A stretch of 64,000 bases of DNA from Psychrobacter sp. 72-O-c. Its GTDB lineage: Bacteria > Pseudomonadota > Gammaproteobacteria > Pseudomonadales > Moraxellaceae. The DNA lies in NCBI RefSeq assembly GCF_904846605.1, contig NZ_CAJHBI010000001.1, positions 110,393 to 174,392 on the forward strand, read 5' to 3'. The position numbers and the translations under genes were made by a program. Shown here piece after piece: positions 18,243 to 27,368 of the stretch. The notes beneath the pieces were generated by a model. It saw nothing but the letters and a program-made list of their open reading frames with translations, had not been told where the DNA came from and made no database searches. Numbering within the stretch: the first letter of the stretch is position 1; the number at the start of each line of letters is the position of its first letter.

Positions 18243-19592
18243 ATGACATTTTACTCAACGCCAAATTATTCTGAATACCTACATGAGTGGCTCAAGCGCG
18301 GCAGAAATTGGCACATTGAATATGAAGGCTATCTATCAAATCACATCACCCACAATTGGATTGCGTTAGATGCTGCGGGCGCTAACCACAAAAAAATGCA
18401 GTGGTGGGAGGATACTTATACTAAGAAAGCTACAAACAAAGCTACTAAAGCTACTAAAACTACTGGCAAAATAACTATCAGCGCTGCAAATAAGCTAGAA
18501 GCTCCTCGCAATAATCCAATAGACTACACAGAAATAACAGACACCAACTGGTTGAATAATTTGCAGTCTATTCGGATTGCTTTTCCTTTGTATCGCGATT
18601 TTTTTGATAAAAAGATAGCCGAGCTAGGCTTAAGCGCATGCCTAAACCGCTATTACCCTGCGCTGTCAGAAGGCATGGCCGGTGCAGCGTTGCATGCCAC
18701 GATACACCTCGGTTGGGCGGTTGATGTTGAATCTGCTGATATGGCGGCTGAAGGGTTAGCATACATGGCAACCGCATTCCAACCTCTGGCTACTGGCTCA
18801 ATCCACACCAAACATCAGCTTTGGTCGCCCGATGCGCCTAGCCCTATTCAAGCGCTTAAGCAGATATTAAATGACGATAGAATACCGCAACTGACTGAAA
18901 CAGCCGATTCGTTAAGTAAAACCCAAGACTATAAAAAGCTAAATAGAGGTAGTTTTCAGCAGCGATTGATCACTTTTGATAATCCCGGGCAACCAATGTC
19001 GCTGTTTCTCAACGAGGTTGTGACGCTTAGATTACCTGATATGGGACATGATCTAACCACAGCAATCGAAGAGTTAAGCGTTATTGCAGCGAGTGCCTTA
19101 CTGGGCAGCAACAACGAATTTTTTATACTGCATGGGTTAACGAGCCTACACGCTGTTTTATGTGTACTGCCGCATCTTGATGAAAATGCACAGAGAAATG
19201 CTTTAGGTTATTGGTTTAGAGCGCTGGTGGCTACTATCATAATTCAAGGCAGCCCTGGAATGAAAGATACCCTTGCACTGCTTGAGAAATGGAACGCAAA
19301 TGAAGGTAATGAAAAAGCTAGCGGCTATCAGTTGAGTGACGAACAAAAAGCTTGGTGGCTGCAAACTCTGAAATCTACCACAGACAGTCTGGATGAGCAT
19401 GTGCCGAAGGCGGTCTACGTTTTAAAGCGTTGGGCTGAATGGCAGTCGTTCTCTAGTGCATCGAATGATTTATATGCTAAAGCGGCTCGTAATATGGTAG
19501 CAGCCAATGCGAGTGGCGAAGTACAGGATAATTTACGGTTTAGTAAGAGATTATCAAAAGCCTCGCAAGATAATCGTAGAAGGTATGATTAA
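18243..19592 (+). CDS. Questin-oxidase-like protein (DUF4243 type)
   Basis: This 449-residue soluble protein resembles the questin oxidase family, named after a fungal Baeyer-Villiger-type enzyme of polyketide breakdown. Family-like parts are LSNHITHNWIALDAAGAN near the N-terminus, LSEGMAGAALHATIHLGWAVD (about residues 142-160) with conserved histidines, and HGLTSLHAVLCVLPHL later. A lysine- and threonine-rich linker (KKATNKATKATKTTGK) near residues 61-75 is atypical. No signal peptide or cofactor-binding Rossmann motif is seen. The substrate in bacteria is unknown, and the assignment rests on remembered motif similarity. It is a single gene between the L9 terminator and ssrA. Confidence 0.65.
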   Translation: MTFYSTPNYSEYLHEWLKRGRNWHIEYEGYLSNHITHNWIALDAAGANHKKMQWWEDTYTKKATNKATKATKTTGKITISAANKLEAPRNNPIDYTEITDTNWLNNLQSIRIAFPLYRDFFDKKIAELGLSACLNRYYPALSEGMAGAALHATIHLGWAVDVESADMAAEGLAYMATAFQPLATGSIHTKHQLWSPDAPSPIQALKQILNDDRIPQLTETADSLSKTQDYKKLNRGSFQQRLITFDNPGQPMSLFLNEVVTLRLPDMGHDLTTAIEELSVIAASALLGSNNEFFILHGLTSLHAVLCVLPHLDENAQRNALGYWFRALVATIIIQGSPGMKDTLALLEKWNANEGNEKASGYQLSDEQKAWWLQTLKSTTDSLDEHVPKAVYVLKRWAEWQSFSSASNDLYAKAARNMVAANASGEVQDNLRFSKRLSKASQDNRRRYD

Positions 19593-19737
19593 GTTACAGC
19601 ACCATTGAAACCAATGACTGTCTTTAAATCCAATAAGCTCTCTATCCTTTAGCTTCGTGTAACTAAGCACATCAGCAACCGTAGTAGATGCTAAAAAATT
19701 CACGGTTTAAAAATGCAGTTATATTTAATTTATATAT

Positions 19738-19772
19738 AAAAAAATCCGACCACATTAAGTGATCGGATTTTT
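19738..19772 (-). terminator. Terminator of ssrA
   Basis: On the minus strand AAAATCCGATCACT pairs with AGTGTGGTCGGATTTT-type arms (one bulge, short loop) and is followed by more than six T. It lies seven bases after the mature tmRNA 3' end. The plus strand also ends in T, so it may serve the upstream gene too. Confidence 0.8.
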
Positions 19773-19778
19773 AGTGTG

Positions 19779-20137
19779 TGGTGGAGATGGCGGGAGTTGA
19801 ACCCGCGTCCGCCAGCATTACGCTCATGAATCTACATGTTTAGTTTCTGTCTATGGTTTTAATCCGCACCGATCCGACAGTCAGGATGGATTGGACGATT
19901 CTCTACTTTTGAACCCAAGCGATTGAGACAATCACTTGTGGCGAGCCTATATGCGGACGCCTCAACTTAGTTGACCAACTATAGGTGATCAGCAACCAAG
20001 TAAGCAGGGTTTAAGCTGCTAGAGCGTAAGTTTCGTCGTTTGCGACTATAACAATATATGTTGGATTAACGAGAGGACATATACTCTCGACATGCATCAT
20101 TGAGTTTCATCACCAGCGTCGAAGCCAGAACATCCCC
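19779..20137 (-). ncRNA. ssrA: tmRNA
   Basis: Rescues stalled ribosomes and tags the incomplete protein. The 5' end GGGGATG (20137 downward) pairs with CATCTCC before ACCA at the 3' end (19779), giving the tRNA-like acceptor with one G-U pair. The T-arm GGGTTCAACTCCC is present at the 3' side. The tag frame is read from GCA at 20043-20041 to the stop TAA at 20013-20011: A-N-D-E-T-Y-A-L-A-A, a normal proteobacterial degradation tag. The length is 359 nt. A promoter with TATAAT and TTGATG lies upstream and a terminator follows. Confidence 0.97.
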
Positions 20138-20150
20138 AATTGATGAGCAT

Positions 20151-20180
20151 ATTATATACGAATTAGTAGCTCTACATCAA
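20151..20180 (-). promoter_or_regulatory. ssrA promoter
   Basis: On the minus strand TTGATG (20180-20175) and TATAAT (20156-20151) are 18 bases apart, about 13 bases before the mature 5' end. A short 5' leader would be removed by RNase P. Confidence 0.75.
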
Positions 20181-20269
20181 CCAATGAATGACCAATATTA
20201 CATTAATTTACAGCTGATAAAGTATTATAAATCTGTACAGTATTTATGGTAGCGTCCCTGAGCGGAATA

Positions 20270-20941
20270 TTAATCTAAAACCTTATTCAACCATACCCCA
20301 ATACCTTGAATCTGCGGCATGCATACCTGATGAGCCATCGGATAAGTACGATAATCAACTTTATAGCCCTTAGATGATAATAATTGCTTCGCTTGCTCAC
20401 CCAGAATGACAGGGACAACCGGATCTTGAGTGCCATGTTCAATCAAAACTGGCAAATCTTGATTCGCTACGCTGTAGTCGATATTATCATTGGTTGCCAG
20501 ATAAGTAGATAATGCCATTAGACCTGCTAAACGCTGTGGATAGCCGAGTGCCACATGATAAGCGACTGCCCCGCCTTGCGAAAACCCAGCGATGACGATA
20601 TGCTCAGGCGCAACACCACGTTCTATTTCGCGAGTGATTAAATCATGAATTTGTTGGGTTGATTGTTCAATCTGGGCAATATCAACTTTGCGCTCAAGGC
20701 TCATCTCAAATATATCGTACCATGCGGGCATCACCATGCCACCGTTAATCGTCACTGGACGCTGGGGCGCATGCGGGAAGATAAAGCGCACGGCCATATC
20801 ATCAGACAAACCCAATTGCGGTACAACTGGCTCAAAATCATGACCACTGGCACCTAAGCCATGTAGCCAAATAACAGCGCGATCTATCGTTTTTTGGGCG
20901 GGGTTATGCTCGACGATGACGGCATCTAAGTAGTTACTCAT
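20270..20941 (-). CDS. Carboxylesterase, phospholipase/carboxylesterase family
   Basis: Cytoplasmic alpha/beta hydrolase of the Abhydrolase_2 family, which acts on short-chain esters or lysophospholipids. The oxyanion region AVIWLHGLGASGHDFEPVV and the nucleophile elbow GFSQGGAVAYH are present. The acid lies in GTQDPVVP and the histidine in AHQVCMPQI, giving a full Ser-Asp-His triad. The length of 223 residues is normal for the family when the start is set at the ATG at 20941. That start has GAGG seven bases before it; the open frame extends 19 codons further upstream, but that part (FDLHISYVHKFITQRGYY) is not family-like. It appears monocistronic. The natural substrate cannot be inferred. 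Confidence 0.9.
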   Translation of the reverse strand: MSNYLDAVIVEHNPAQKTIDRAVIWLHGLGASGHDFEPVVPQLGLSDDMAVRFIFPHAPQRPVTINGGMVMPAWYDIFEMSLERKVDIAQIEQSTQQIHDLITREIERGVAPEHIVIAGFSQGGAVAYHVALGYPQRLAGLMALSTYLATNDNIDYSVANQDLPVLIEHGTQDPVVPVILGEQAKQLLSSKGYKVDYRTYPMAHQVCMPQIQGIGVWLNKVLD

Positions 20942-21320
20942 ATAATATCCTCTTTGCGTAATAAATTTATGTACATAAGAAATATGCAGGTCAAACAATA
21001 CTTACCTTTATAATATGGCTGTCATTTTTAGGTTCTTATCCTTCCTATTGGGCGCTCAGTATACTATAGCTGCCATCACCGTTACTATTAAGCCTGACCG
21101 TTGCCATTATTCATAAACTTTCCATAGCTTTTGGTGAGTGACATCACAATATAATCGTACTTTTATGCTAGGATAATTTGATAGTTTTAGTATTCAACAC
21201 TTCTGGCCTTTATGCTTTATGTAGCGTCATAAAGTAACTACAGCTAGTTTATGATGCTTTGAAATCGTTTTTCAACGACCACTTTTTTAACAGTTACTAT
21301 TAAACAAGTATATAGCGCTT
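20942..21320. other. Divergent intergenic region carboxylesterase/creB
   Basis: An AT-rich spacer of 379 bases between divergent genes. I see no open frame, RNA gene or strong hairpin in it, only sequence suitable for promoters. Confidence 0.5.
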
Positions 21321-22154
21321 ATGACTCATATTTTATTGGTAGAAGATGACCCTGCTATCGCCATGTCTCTAAAAGTCACTTGCAAACGTGAGGGCTGGCA
21401 AATCACTTGGCTGGATAATGCCAGCAGTGTACTGCCGTTCCTTCATAGTGAGCAGGCGCAGACGCTATCGGCTATTATTTTAGATGTTGGTCTCCCAGAT
21501 GGTGATGGTCTGAGTTTATGTCAACAAATTCGCCATACCTCTGACATTGAAGGCTTAAAAGATACTCCTATCGTATTTCTGACCGCCCGTAGTGATGAGG
21601 TCGATCGGATTTTGGGTTTAGAGATGGGCGGTGATGACTACTGTACTAAGCCTTTTAGTCCCCGTGAGTTAGTTGCGCGTCTAAAAGCGATTTGGCGACG
21701 TGAACAATTACTCTCTCAGCAGACCACGACCAACAGCTCAGAAGCTTATCAGTCACTTATTTCCCAAACAGCCTCAGCAGATAACACAAACCCTGATAGA
21801 CTCGCTCATAGCTCTAATAATAGCAATCCTATGTCAGCACAAGCCTTGACCTTTCAATGTGGCGCTGGCATTTGGCATTATCAACCGCTTAACTACTCAC
21901 TAATGTGGCAAGATGAGAAGCTTGAGCTTAGTAATACCGAACGCAAGATTTTATTAACCTTACTACAAGCGCCCAATCAGGTCTTTAGCCGTGAGCAGTT
22001 ATTGAGTGCGGTGAGTGACTATCCCGATCATCGCTTGGCGCGGACCATAGACAGTCATATTAAGTCCATTCGTAAGCAGCTGGCTGTGGTTGATGATAGT
22101 ATCGATGTTATTCATACCCATCGCGGGCTTGGCTATGCGCTATGTCCTGCTTAG
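21321..22154 (+). CDS. creB: CreB-like response regulator
   Basis: OmpR-family DNA-binding regulator. The receiver domain (residues 1-125) has the acidic pair in LLVEDDPAIA, the phospho-acceptor Asp55 in AIILDVGLPDGDG and Lys110 in DDYCTKPFSPRELVARLKA. The winged-helix domain (about 190-277) has LSNTERKILLTLLQAPNQVFSREQLL and DSHIKSIRKQL. A linker of about 45 residues rich in S, T, N and A (about 130-175) is longer than usual. The following kinase is CreC-like, so the pair is called CreBC. In other gammaproteobacteria CreBC responds to growth state, metabolism and beta-lactam stress; here the targets are unknown. A creD gene is not adjacent. Confidence 0.8.
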   Translation: MTHILLVEDDPAIAMSLKVTCKREGWQITWLDNASSVLPFLHSEQAQTLSAIILDVGLPDGDGLSLCQQIRHTSDIEGLKDTPIVFLTARSDEVDRILGLEMGGDDYCTKPFSPRELVARLKAIWRREQLLSQQTTTNSSEAYQSLISQTASADNTNPDRLAHSSNNSNPMSAQALTFQCGAGIWHYQPLNYSLMWQDEKLELSNTERKILLTLLQAPNQVFSREQLLSAVSDYPDHRLARTIDSHIKSIRKQLAVVDDSIDVIHTHRGLGYALCPA

Positions 22155-22207
22155 TAAGTGAAGCCGTCCGATTTGGAATAGCCGTATTCAAAATAGACCC
22201 CTGACAC

Positions 22208-23932
22208 ATGACATCACGCCGTCCTGACTCAATCGATCATAAAACTAATAGTAGCGCTAAGCCCAATCAATCTAATTGGTATGCCAAACTGCATCCGGTT
22301 GGTGCGGCTCAGCAGACGAGAGTGCCTAAACGCCTCCTTAACTTAAGTATATTTTTTAGGATTTGGCTGGCGGTTGCTTTGGTGCTCATCCTATGCGGTG
22401 CGGTGATTTTTACTCAGCTGTTTGGGTACGTTAAGCCAACAGCGCAGCAAGTTATTGAAGATACCTTGTTAGACACCAGTAAGTTGCTGGCGGCCAGTCT
22501 TCAGATACCGCTACGCTCAGGTCAGCTGTACAACGAGGCCTATCAGACGCAACTTGATGTCGCATTTATTGGCAAACCAGTATTCGGAGAAGTTACAAAT
22601 TCGGACTATCAGCCAAAAACATACAGCAGCTTTCGGGTATACATCACTGATATTAATGGCATCGTCATTTATGACTCGCTACCCTCGCCTAACAATGCTA
22701 AAGGTGAAGACTATAGCCGCTGGAATGATGTCTATTTGACGTTAAAAGGACAATATGGTGCAAGAAGCACAGTGCGTGATAGTCAGCAACTTAACAGCTC
22801 AATCATGTATGTGGCGCAACCAATAAAAGACGCGTCAGGTAATATTATCGGTGTGGTGAGCGTGGGTAAACCTGTCGTGAGCGTATTACCCTACTTAGAT
22901 AACACGCGCCAGCGGATGCTCATCACTGCCTTGTTTATTAGTATTTTTGCACTGATTTTAGCGGGGCTAGTGGCATGGTGGCTCAAGCAAAGTATTACCC
23001 TCGTCACTCAATATACCGGCGCACTGGCAGAAGACTCCAAAAAGCCCTATTTTTATTTAGGTCAGGAACTTAATAGCTTAACCGATACCATTGAAACTAT
23101 GAAGCATCGGTTAGAAAACAGAGCTTACGTTACTGACTACGTGCATACCTTAACCCATGAGCTCAAAAGTCCTTTGACCGCTATTCGTGCCAGTAGCGAG
23201 CTATTAGAAGATGACGGACTCGATAGCGATGATCGGCACATGCTTATCCAGACCATCGGTGAACAAAGCATAAAAATGCAACAGCTAATTGATCGGCTAC
23301 TGCTATTGGCTAAGGTTGAGCAGCCAACGTTTAAATTAAACCGTCAAGCGTTACCTGTGTTGCCAATACTTCATCGTTTAGCAAATGAAAGCAGCGCAAA
23401 GCTACAACAGCAACATCTAGCGCCTATTAATATCACCATCAATGACCAGACCTTCACCGCAACGACTGCTATATCATCTGACCTTTTATCAAAAACAACC
23501 GTCTATGCGGATAGCTTTTGGTTAGTACAGGCCTTACAGAACATACTGGATAATGCGATTCATTTTGCTGACAATATTGTCTCTATCAGTATCAATACCT
23601 CCACCTCACATTCAGTGACGATTGATATCTTCAACGATGGCAAGCTACTGCCTGATTATGCTGTCACTAAGGTTTTCGATCGTTATTTTAGTCTATCGCA
23701 TCAAAGCATCGCTAATCAAAGTCAGCCAGATCAAATCTCTGCTGAAGAGCCAGCGAATAATGCATTCAACACTAGCCCAAAAAAAGGGACGGGACTTGGT
23801 TTAACCTTAGTAAAGCAAGTCGTTGAGCATCACGGCGGCACTGTTACTATCCTCAATGTCACCGCCGACCTTACTCTTGATCAAATTTCTGGTGTGACAG
23901 TAAGCATGACACTACCCTTAGCTAAGCCTTAA
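22208..23932 (+). CDS. creC: CreC-like sensor histidine kinase
   Basis: Inner-membrane sensor kinase. A basic cytoplasmic tail of about 45 residues is followed by TM1 (FRIWLAVALVLILCGAVIFT), a periplasmic domain of about 165 residues containing VYITDINGIVIYDS and IIGVVSVGKPV (a PDC/Cache-like fold), and TM2 (MLITALFISIFALILAGLVAWWL). The HisKA domain has phospho-acceptor His317 in TLTHELKSPLTAIRAS, a close match to CreC. The HATPase domain has the N-box ALQNILDNAIHFAD and GTGLGLTLVKQVVEHHGG. At 574 residues it is about 100 longer than E. coli CreC, from the N-terminal tail and polar insertions in the ATPase domain. It lies 53 bp after the response regulator gene. Confidence 0.82.
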   Translation: MTSRRPDSIDHKTNSSAKPNQSNWYAKLHPVGAAQQTRVPKRLLNLSIFFRIWLAVALVLILCGAVIFTQLFGYVKPTAQQVIEDTLLDTSKLLAASLQIPLRSGQLYNEAYQTQLDVAFIGKPVFGEVTNSDYQPKTYSSFRVYITDINGIVIYDSLPSPNNAKGEDYSRWNDVYLTLKGQYGARSTVRDSQQLNSSIMYVAQPIKDASGNIIGVVSVGKPVVSVLPYLDNTRQRMLITALFISIFALILAGLVAWWLKQSITLVTQYTGALAEDSKKPYFYLGQELNSLTDTIETMKHRLENRAYVTDYVHTLTHELKSPLTAIRASSELLEDDGLDSDDRHMLIQTIGEQSIKMQQLIDRLLLLAKVEQPTFKLNRQALPVLPILHRLANESSAKLQQQHLAPINITINDQTFTATTAISSDLLSKTTVYADSFWLVQALQNILDNAIHFADNIVSISINTSTSHSVTIDIFNDGKLLPDYAVTKVFDRYFSLSHQSIANQSQPDQISAEEPANNAFNTSPKKGTGLGLTLVKQVVEHHGGTVTILNVTADLTLDQISGVTVSMTLPLAKP

Positions 23933-24112
23933 AAAGATAGCGACTGTTATCTACTTTCGCCCTCCTCTAAGGTTAAGGTTATTTTAGTCATCATTATTCA
24001 AAGACTTCGCCACGATCCATCAGTTTTTCATCGTATTCACACGTGTTTTATATCTCTTTGTTTTACTATAGTGCTACTAAAATTCATAAATGAGACAGAG
24101 AGATAACCTAGT

Positions 24113-24298
24113 ATGAAAAATACATTTACTAAAAATTGTTTAGGCCACAGTCGTCAGCATTGTGCGCAAATACTATTAGCTCAAGGTATGGATAGTATTA
24201 CCTTTGGACACTGGTTAGCGATTCCAAGCCAGCAGCTGTTACTTATTTTTCGGCATCAACACTGTGTCGCTGTTGATAGCTATCAACGCGCAGCTTGA
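24113..24298 (+). CDS. Possible small protein, unknown
   Basis: An open frame of 61 codons, MKNTFTKNCLGHSRQHCAQI followed by a hydrophobic patch (FGHWLAIPSQQLLLIF) and HQHCVAVDSYQRAA. It contains three cysteines and four histidines. A weak GAGAT lies about ten bases before the ATG. It falls in the spacer between creC and the aroC terminator. I recognise no family, and there is no independent evidence for translation; it may be a chance open frame. Confidence 0.3.
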   Translation: MKNTFTKNCLGHSRQHCAQILLAQGMDSITFGHWLAIPSQQLLLIFRHQHCVAVDSYQRAA

Positions 24299-24339
24299 GC
24301 CCTAACAGAGTTAACACGGTCTTTCTTTTTGAATATCCA

Positions 24340-24402
24340 AAAAAACCCTTTATGTTTCTTCTATTCAAACTCATGTGAGCTTGCTAGAAAAAATATAAAG
24401 GG
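24340..24402 (-). terminator. Terminator of aroC
   Basis: On the minus strand CCCTTTAT and TTTTTTCTA pair with TAGAAGAAA and ATAAAGGG (about 17 pairs with one bulge and one G-T pair). The loop contains the palindrome CTCACATGAG, and seven T follow. The other strand has no T-run. Confidence 0.75.
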
Positions 24403-24425
24403 CCAATCGTTCGACCATAAATAGC

Positions 24426-25529
24426 TTAAGTAATTGAGGTCACTGGTTGCTCAACATCGGCATTTTGACCACGATGACGTAGATAATGATCGAGCAAGAC
24501 GATGGCTAGCATGGCCTCCGCAATGGGCGTTGCACGCACACCCACGCAAGGATCATGACGACCTTTAGTAAGCATATCGACCGCTTCACCTTGGGTATTG
24601 ATACTTTTACCAGCGGTAGTGATACTAGACGTGGGTTTAAGCGCAATGCTGACGCGAATATCTTGACCTGATGAAATGCCGCCCAAAATACCGCCGGCAT
24701 GATTGGCCGTAAAGCCGTCCGGGGTCATCTCATCACGAGCGCTATGACCGAATTGTTCAGCAACTGCCATACCGTCGCCAATCTCAACGCCTTTTACCGC
24801 ATTGATACTCATCATAGCATGAGCAATTTCCGCATCTAATCGATCGAATACGGGTTCACCCAGTCCTACAGGGACACCGCTGGCAATGATTTCAAGGCGT
24901 GCACCGCAGCTGGTTCCTTGACGGCGCAAGCTATCTATCAGAGTCTCAAAGCGACCAACGGCTTCTTTATCCGCACAAAAGAATGGATTGCTATTCACAA
25001 ACTCCCAATCAATCGTATTAGTATCTAATACTTCGCTACGTTCAGGACCTATTTGAGTGACATGACCACGGACTTGCACCCCTAGACGATCTTGCAAATA
25101 CTTTTTAGCGATAGCCCCAGCAGCCACCCGCATCGCCGTTTCGCGGGCTGAGGAGCGCCCACCACCGCGATAATCGCGAAAGCCATACTTCATACTATAA
25201 GTATAATCAGCATGGCCGGGACGAAAAGTATCTTTAATCTCGGTGTAGTCTTTGGATTTCTGATTGGTATTACGAATCAGCAGCCCAATAGACGTGCCCG
25301 TCGTTTTGCCTTCAAATACGCCAGAGATAATTTCGACCTCATCGGACTCACGGCGTTGGGTTGAATATTTAGAGCTGCCTGGCTTGCGGCGGTCTAAATC
25401 AACTTGTAAGTCCGCTTCGCATAGCGCTAAACCTGGCGGCACACCATCTACAATGGCTAACAAACCAGCACCATGTGACTCACCGCAAGTGGTCACGCAA
25501 AAAAGTTTTCCAATACTGTTGCCTGCCAT
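24426..25529 (-). CDS. aroC: Chorismate synthase
   Basis: Final shikimate-pathway enzyme: converts 5-enolpyruvylshikimate 3-phosphate to chorismate with reduced FMN. Family signatures are complete: [23 protein letters not shown] at the N-terminus, [20 protein letters not shown] followed by [23 protein letters not shown] (residues about 102-146), [16 protein letters not shown] and [30 protein letters not shown]. At 367 residues the length is normal. It lies 140 bp after prmB on the same strand, an arrangement known from other gammaproteobacteria. A strong terminator follows. Confidence 0.98.
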   Translation of the reverse strand: MAGNSIGKLFCVTTCGESHGAGLLAIVDGVPPGLALCEADLQVDLDRRKPGSSKYSTQRRESDEVEIISGVFEGKTTGTSIGLLIRNTNQKSKDYTEIKDTFRPGHADYTYSMKYGFRDYRGGGRSSARETAMRVAAGAIAKKYLQDRLGVQVRGHVTQIGPERSEVLDTNTIDWEFVNSNPFFCADKEAVGRFETLIDSLRRQGTSCGARLEIIASGVPVGLGEPVFDRLDAEIAHAMMSINAVKGVEIGDGMAVAEQFGHSARDEMTPDGFTANHAGGILGGISSGQDIRVSIALKPTSSITTAGKSINTQGEAVDMLTKGRHDPCVGVRATPIAEAMLAIVLLDHYLRHRGQNADVEQPVTSIT

Positions 25530-25632
25530 ATCTGTCCTTAAACTTGTTGAATCTACTTGCGGGTATTTAGTTATTATTCATCAAAAACAACTATTCAATC
25601 AATACTAGCTTAACGGCTATTATTTTAGTGTT

Positions 25633-25677
25633 TAGTACTTTAATGACTAGTACTTTAATGACTAATATTTCAATGAC
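25633..25677. repeat. Three 15-bp tandem repeats between prmB and aroC
   Basis: Two identical copies of TAGTACTTTAATGAC (25633-25647, 25648-25662) are followed by a diverged copy, TAATATTTCAATGAC (25663-25677). The last copy overlaps the prmB stop codon. Confidence 0.9.
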
Positions 25678-26848
25678 TAGCATCTAATAGCTGTACATAG
25701 TTTGCAAACAGCTCACGGTGTTCCATTAATTCATCAAAAGTAATAGCAAACACACCATGACCGCCGTGTGCAAATTTCAGCCAATCGAACTGAATATCTG
25801 GATATGCTTGGCTTAATGCCCACTCGCTATCACCCACTTCACAGATCAACAAGCCTTCGGGGCTTAGATAATCTGCTGCCTCGAACAAAATACGATGTAC
25901 CAAGTCCAGTCCGTCTTGACCAGCCGCTAGCGCATTTTCAGGCTCATATAAAAACTCAGGCGGCAAATCTGCCATAATGGCAGCATCGACATACGGTGGA
26001 TTGGTAACGATCAACTCATATTGATTCTCAGCTGGTATCTTAGCAAATAAGTCAGATTCAATCACATTCACTTGATGACCGAGATCATGGTGATCAACGT
26101 TGACCATCGCTACTTCTAATGCTCCTTTGTCAATATCAACAGCATCAACCAGCGCATCAACGAAACGGGTTGCTAGCGCAATGGCAATACAGCCTGAACC
26201 GGTACATAAGTCTAAAATACGCTCTGGCTGCGACAATTGTTTCATCTCAAGGCCATGTCCATAAAACGCGGTTGAGTGATCGTTAACATTGGCACCAAGG
26301 GGCTTAGCCAGCTCGTTAGCATCAAAATACGGATGAAACTGCTGACGAATCAGCTCTGCTATTGGTGAGCGTGGAATCAAAACCCGCTCATCAACATAAA
26401 AGGGCAAATCACAAAAGTAAGACAGATTAATCAAATAGCTCAGTGGCTTACGTTCAGCAATACGCTCTTCTAACAGGCTAAGCACTGCGTTCTTTTCTGA
26501 GGTAGTCAAACGACAATCAAGAATCTGCTCATTGGCTGACCAGTCTAAAGACAAAGAATGCAAGACAATAGCGGAAGCTTCAGCAAACTCATCCGTCGTT
26601 CCTTGTGCCACTACCACGTCATAATTGCGCAGCTGAGTCACTGAAAAGCGAATAAAGTCGCGAATGCTAACCAGCTGCTGACGAGCTTCTTCAAGCTCCA
26701 CATGCAGGGTGGCAAACTCACTATTCCCAATGAGAAGTCCGGCTTCATCCGTCTGCAAATCGTGATCCAAGTCTAAGTCTTGAGACTCATTATCACTGAA
26801 ATATTGGTTCTGAAAATCTTTTGCGCTCATGATCTGGTCTTCTGGCAT
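25670..26848 (-). CDS. prmB: 50S ribosomal protein L3 glutamine methyltransferase
   Basis: SAM-dependent methyltransferase (HemK/PrmB family) that methylates a glutamine side chain of L3. SAM motif I is ILDLCTGSGCIAIALATRF, followed by VDAVDIDKGALEVAMVNVDHH. The catalytic NPPY is at about residues 282-285 within TNPPYVDAAIMADLPPEF, and the family ending EPENALAAGQDGLDLVHRIL is clear. LSYFCDLPFYVDERVLIPRSP is the PrmB form of the pre-SAM segment. It has 392 residues against about 310 usually: an acidic extension of some 50 residues at the N-terminus and an insert of about 25 residues (DANELAKPLGANVNDHSTAF) before motif I. AAGG lies six bases before the chosen ATG; an internal ATG at 26830 is less well placed. 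Confidence 0.93.
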   Translation of the reverse strand: MPEDQIMSAKDFQNQYFSDNESQDLDLDHDLQTDEAGLLIGNSEFATLHVELEEARQQLVSIRDFIRFSVTQLRNYDVVVAQGTTDEFAEASAIVLHSLSLDWSANEQILDCRLTTSEKNAVLSLLEERIAERKPLSYLINLSYFCDLPFYVDERVLIPRSPIAELIRQQFHPYFDANELAKPLGANVNDHSTAFYGHGLEMKQLSQPERILDLCTGSGCIAIALATRFVDALVDAVDIDKGALEVAMVNVDHHDLGHQVNVIESDLFAKIPAENQYELIVTNPPYVDAAIMADLPPEFLYEPENALAAGQDGLDLVHRILFEAADYLSPEGLLICEVGDSEWALSQAYPDIQFDWLKFAHGGHGVFAITFDELMEHRELFANYVQLLDASH

Positions 26849-27368
26849 ATCGCACCTTGTTAATATTGGTATTGTTAATACTAATTATGGAATTACTCGC
26901 TCATTAACTACATGCGGGCTGGTTGCACCGCTTTCAATTAAAAGCTTATCAGTTAAATAAAGCAGTTTAAGTATTATAGACGCAAACGTTAAACAGCGCC
27001 AATTACTGTAGTCTTTACTTTGACAAAAAATGGATTAGAGAAAGCATTCATTTAATGCAAGGTGGCTTTTTTAAACCAGCTGTATTGAATCAACTCTATC
27101 AAATCAGCTCTTATTAAAAAAGTACTATTAAAGCAGTTCTGTAGTCAACTCTATTTTTATGTAGCCGCCACCTTACCAAAAACTTGCTAGGCGCATAATC
27201 TGCGCAATAAAGCAGTTAAACCCTAGCTCAATTATCACCACATTGTTGTGAATACGTCAACAGCTGACGCTTGGCACACTATACGCAAAGAAAGGTGTGT
27301 CAAAAGTTTGCGAAGCGTTCAAATTATGCGCATAATAGCCCCATTGTAACCACCAACTGTGACTAAAT
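26849..27368. other. Divergent intergenic region prmB/L,D-transpeptidase
   Basis: A spacer of 520 bases, AT-rich, with no convincing gene on either strand. The L,D-transpeptidase promoter is at its right end. Short repeats of GCGCATAAT occur near 27191 and 27328. Confidence 0.5.
27308..27336 (+). promoter_or_regulatory. Predicted promoter of the L,D-transpeptidase gene
   Basis: TTGCGA (-35) and CATAAT (-10) are 17 bases apart, with the -10 ending 32 bases before the ATG. Confidence 0.55.
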
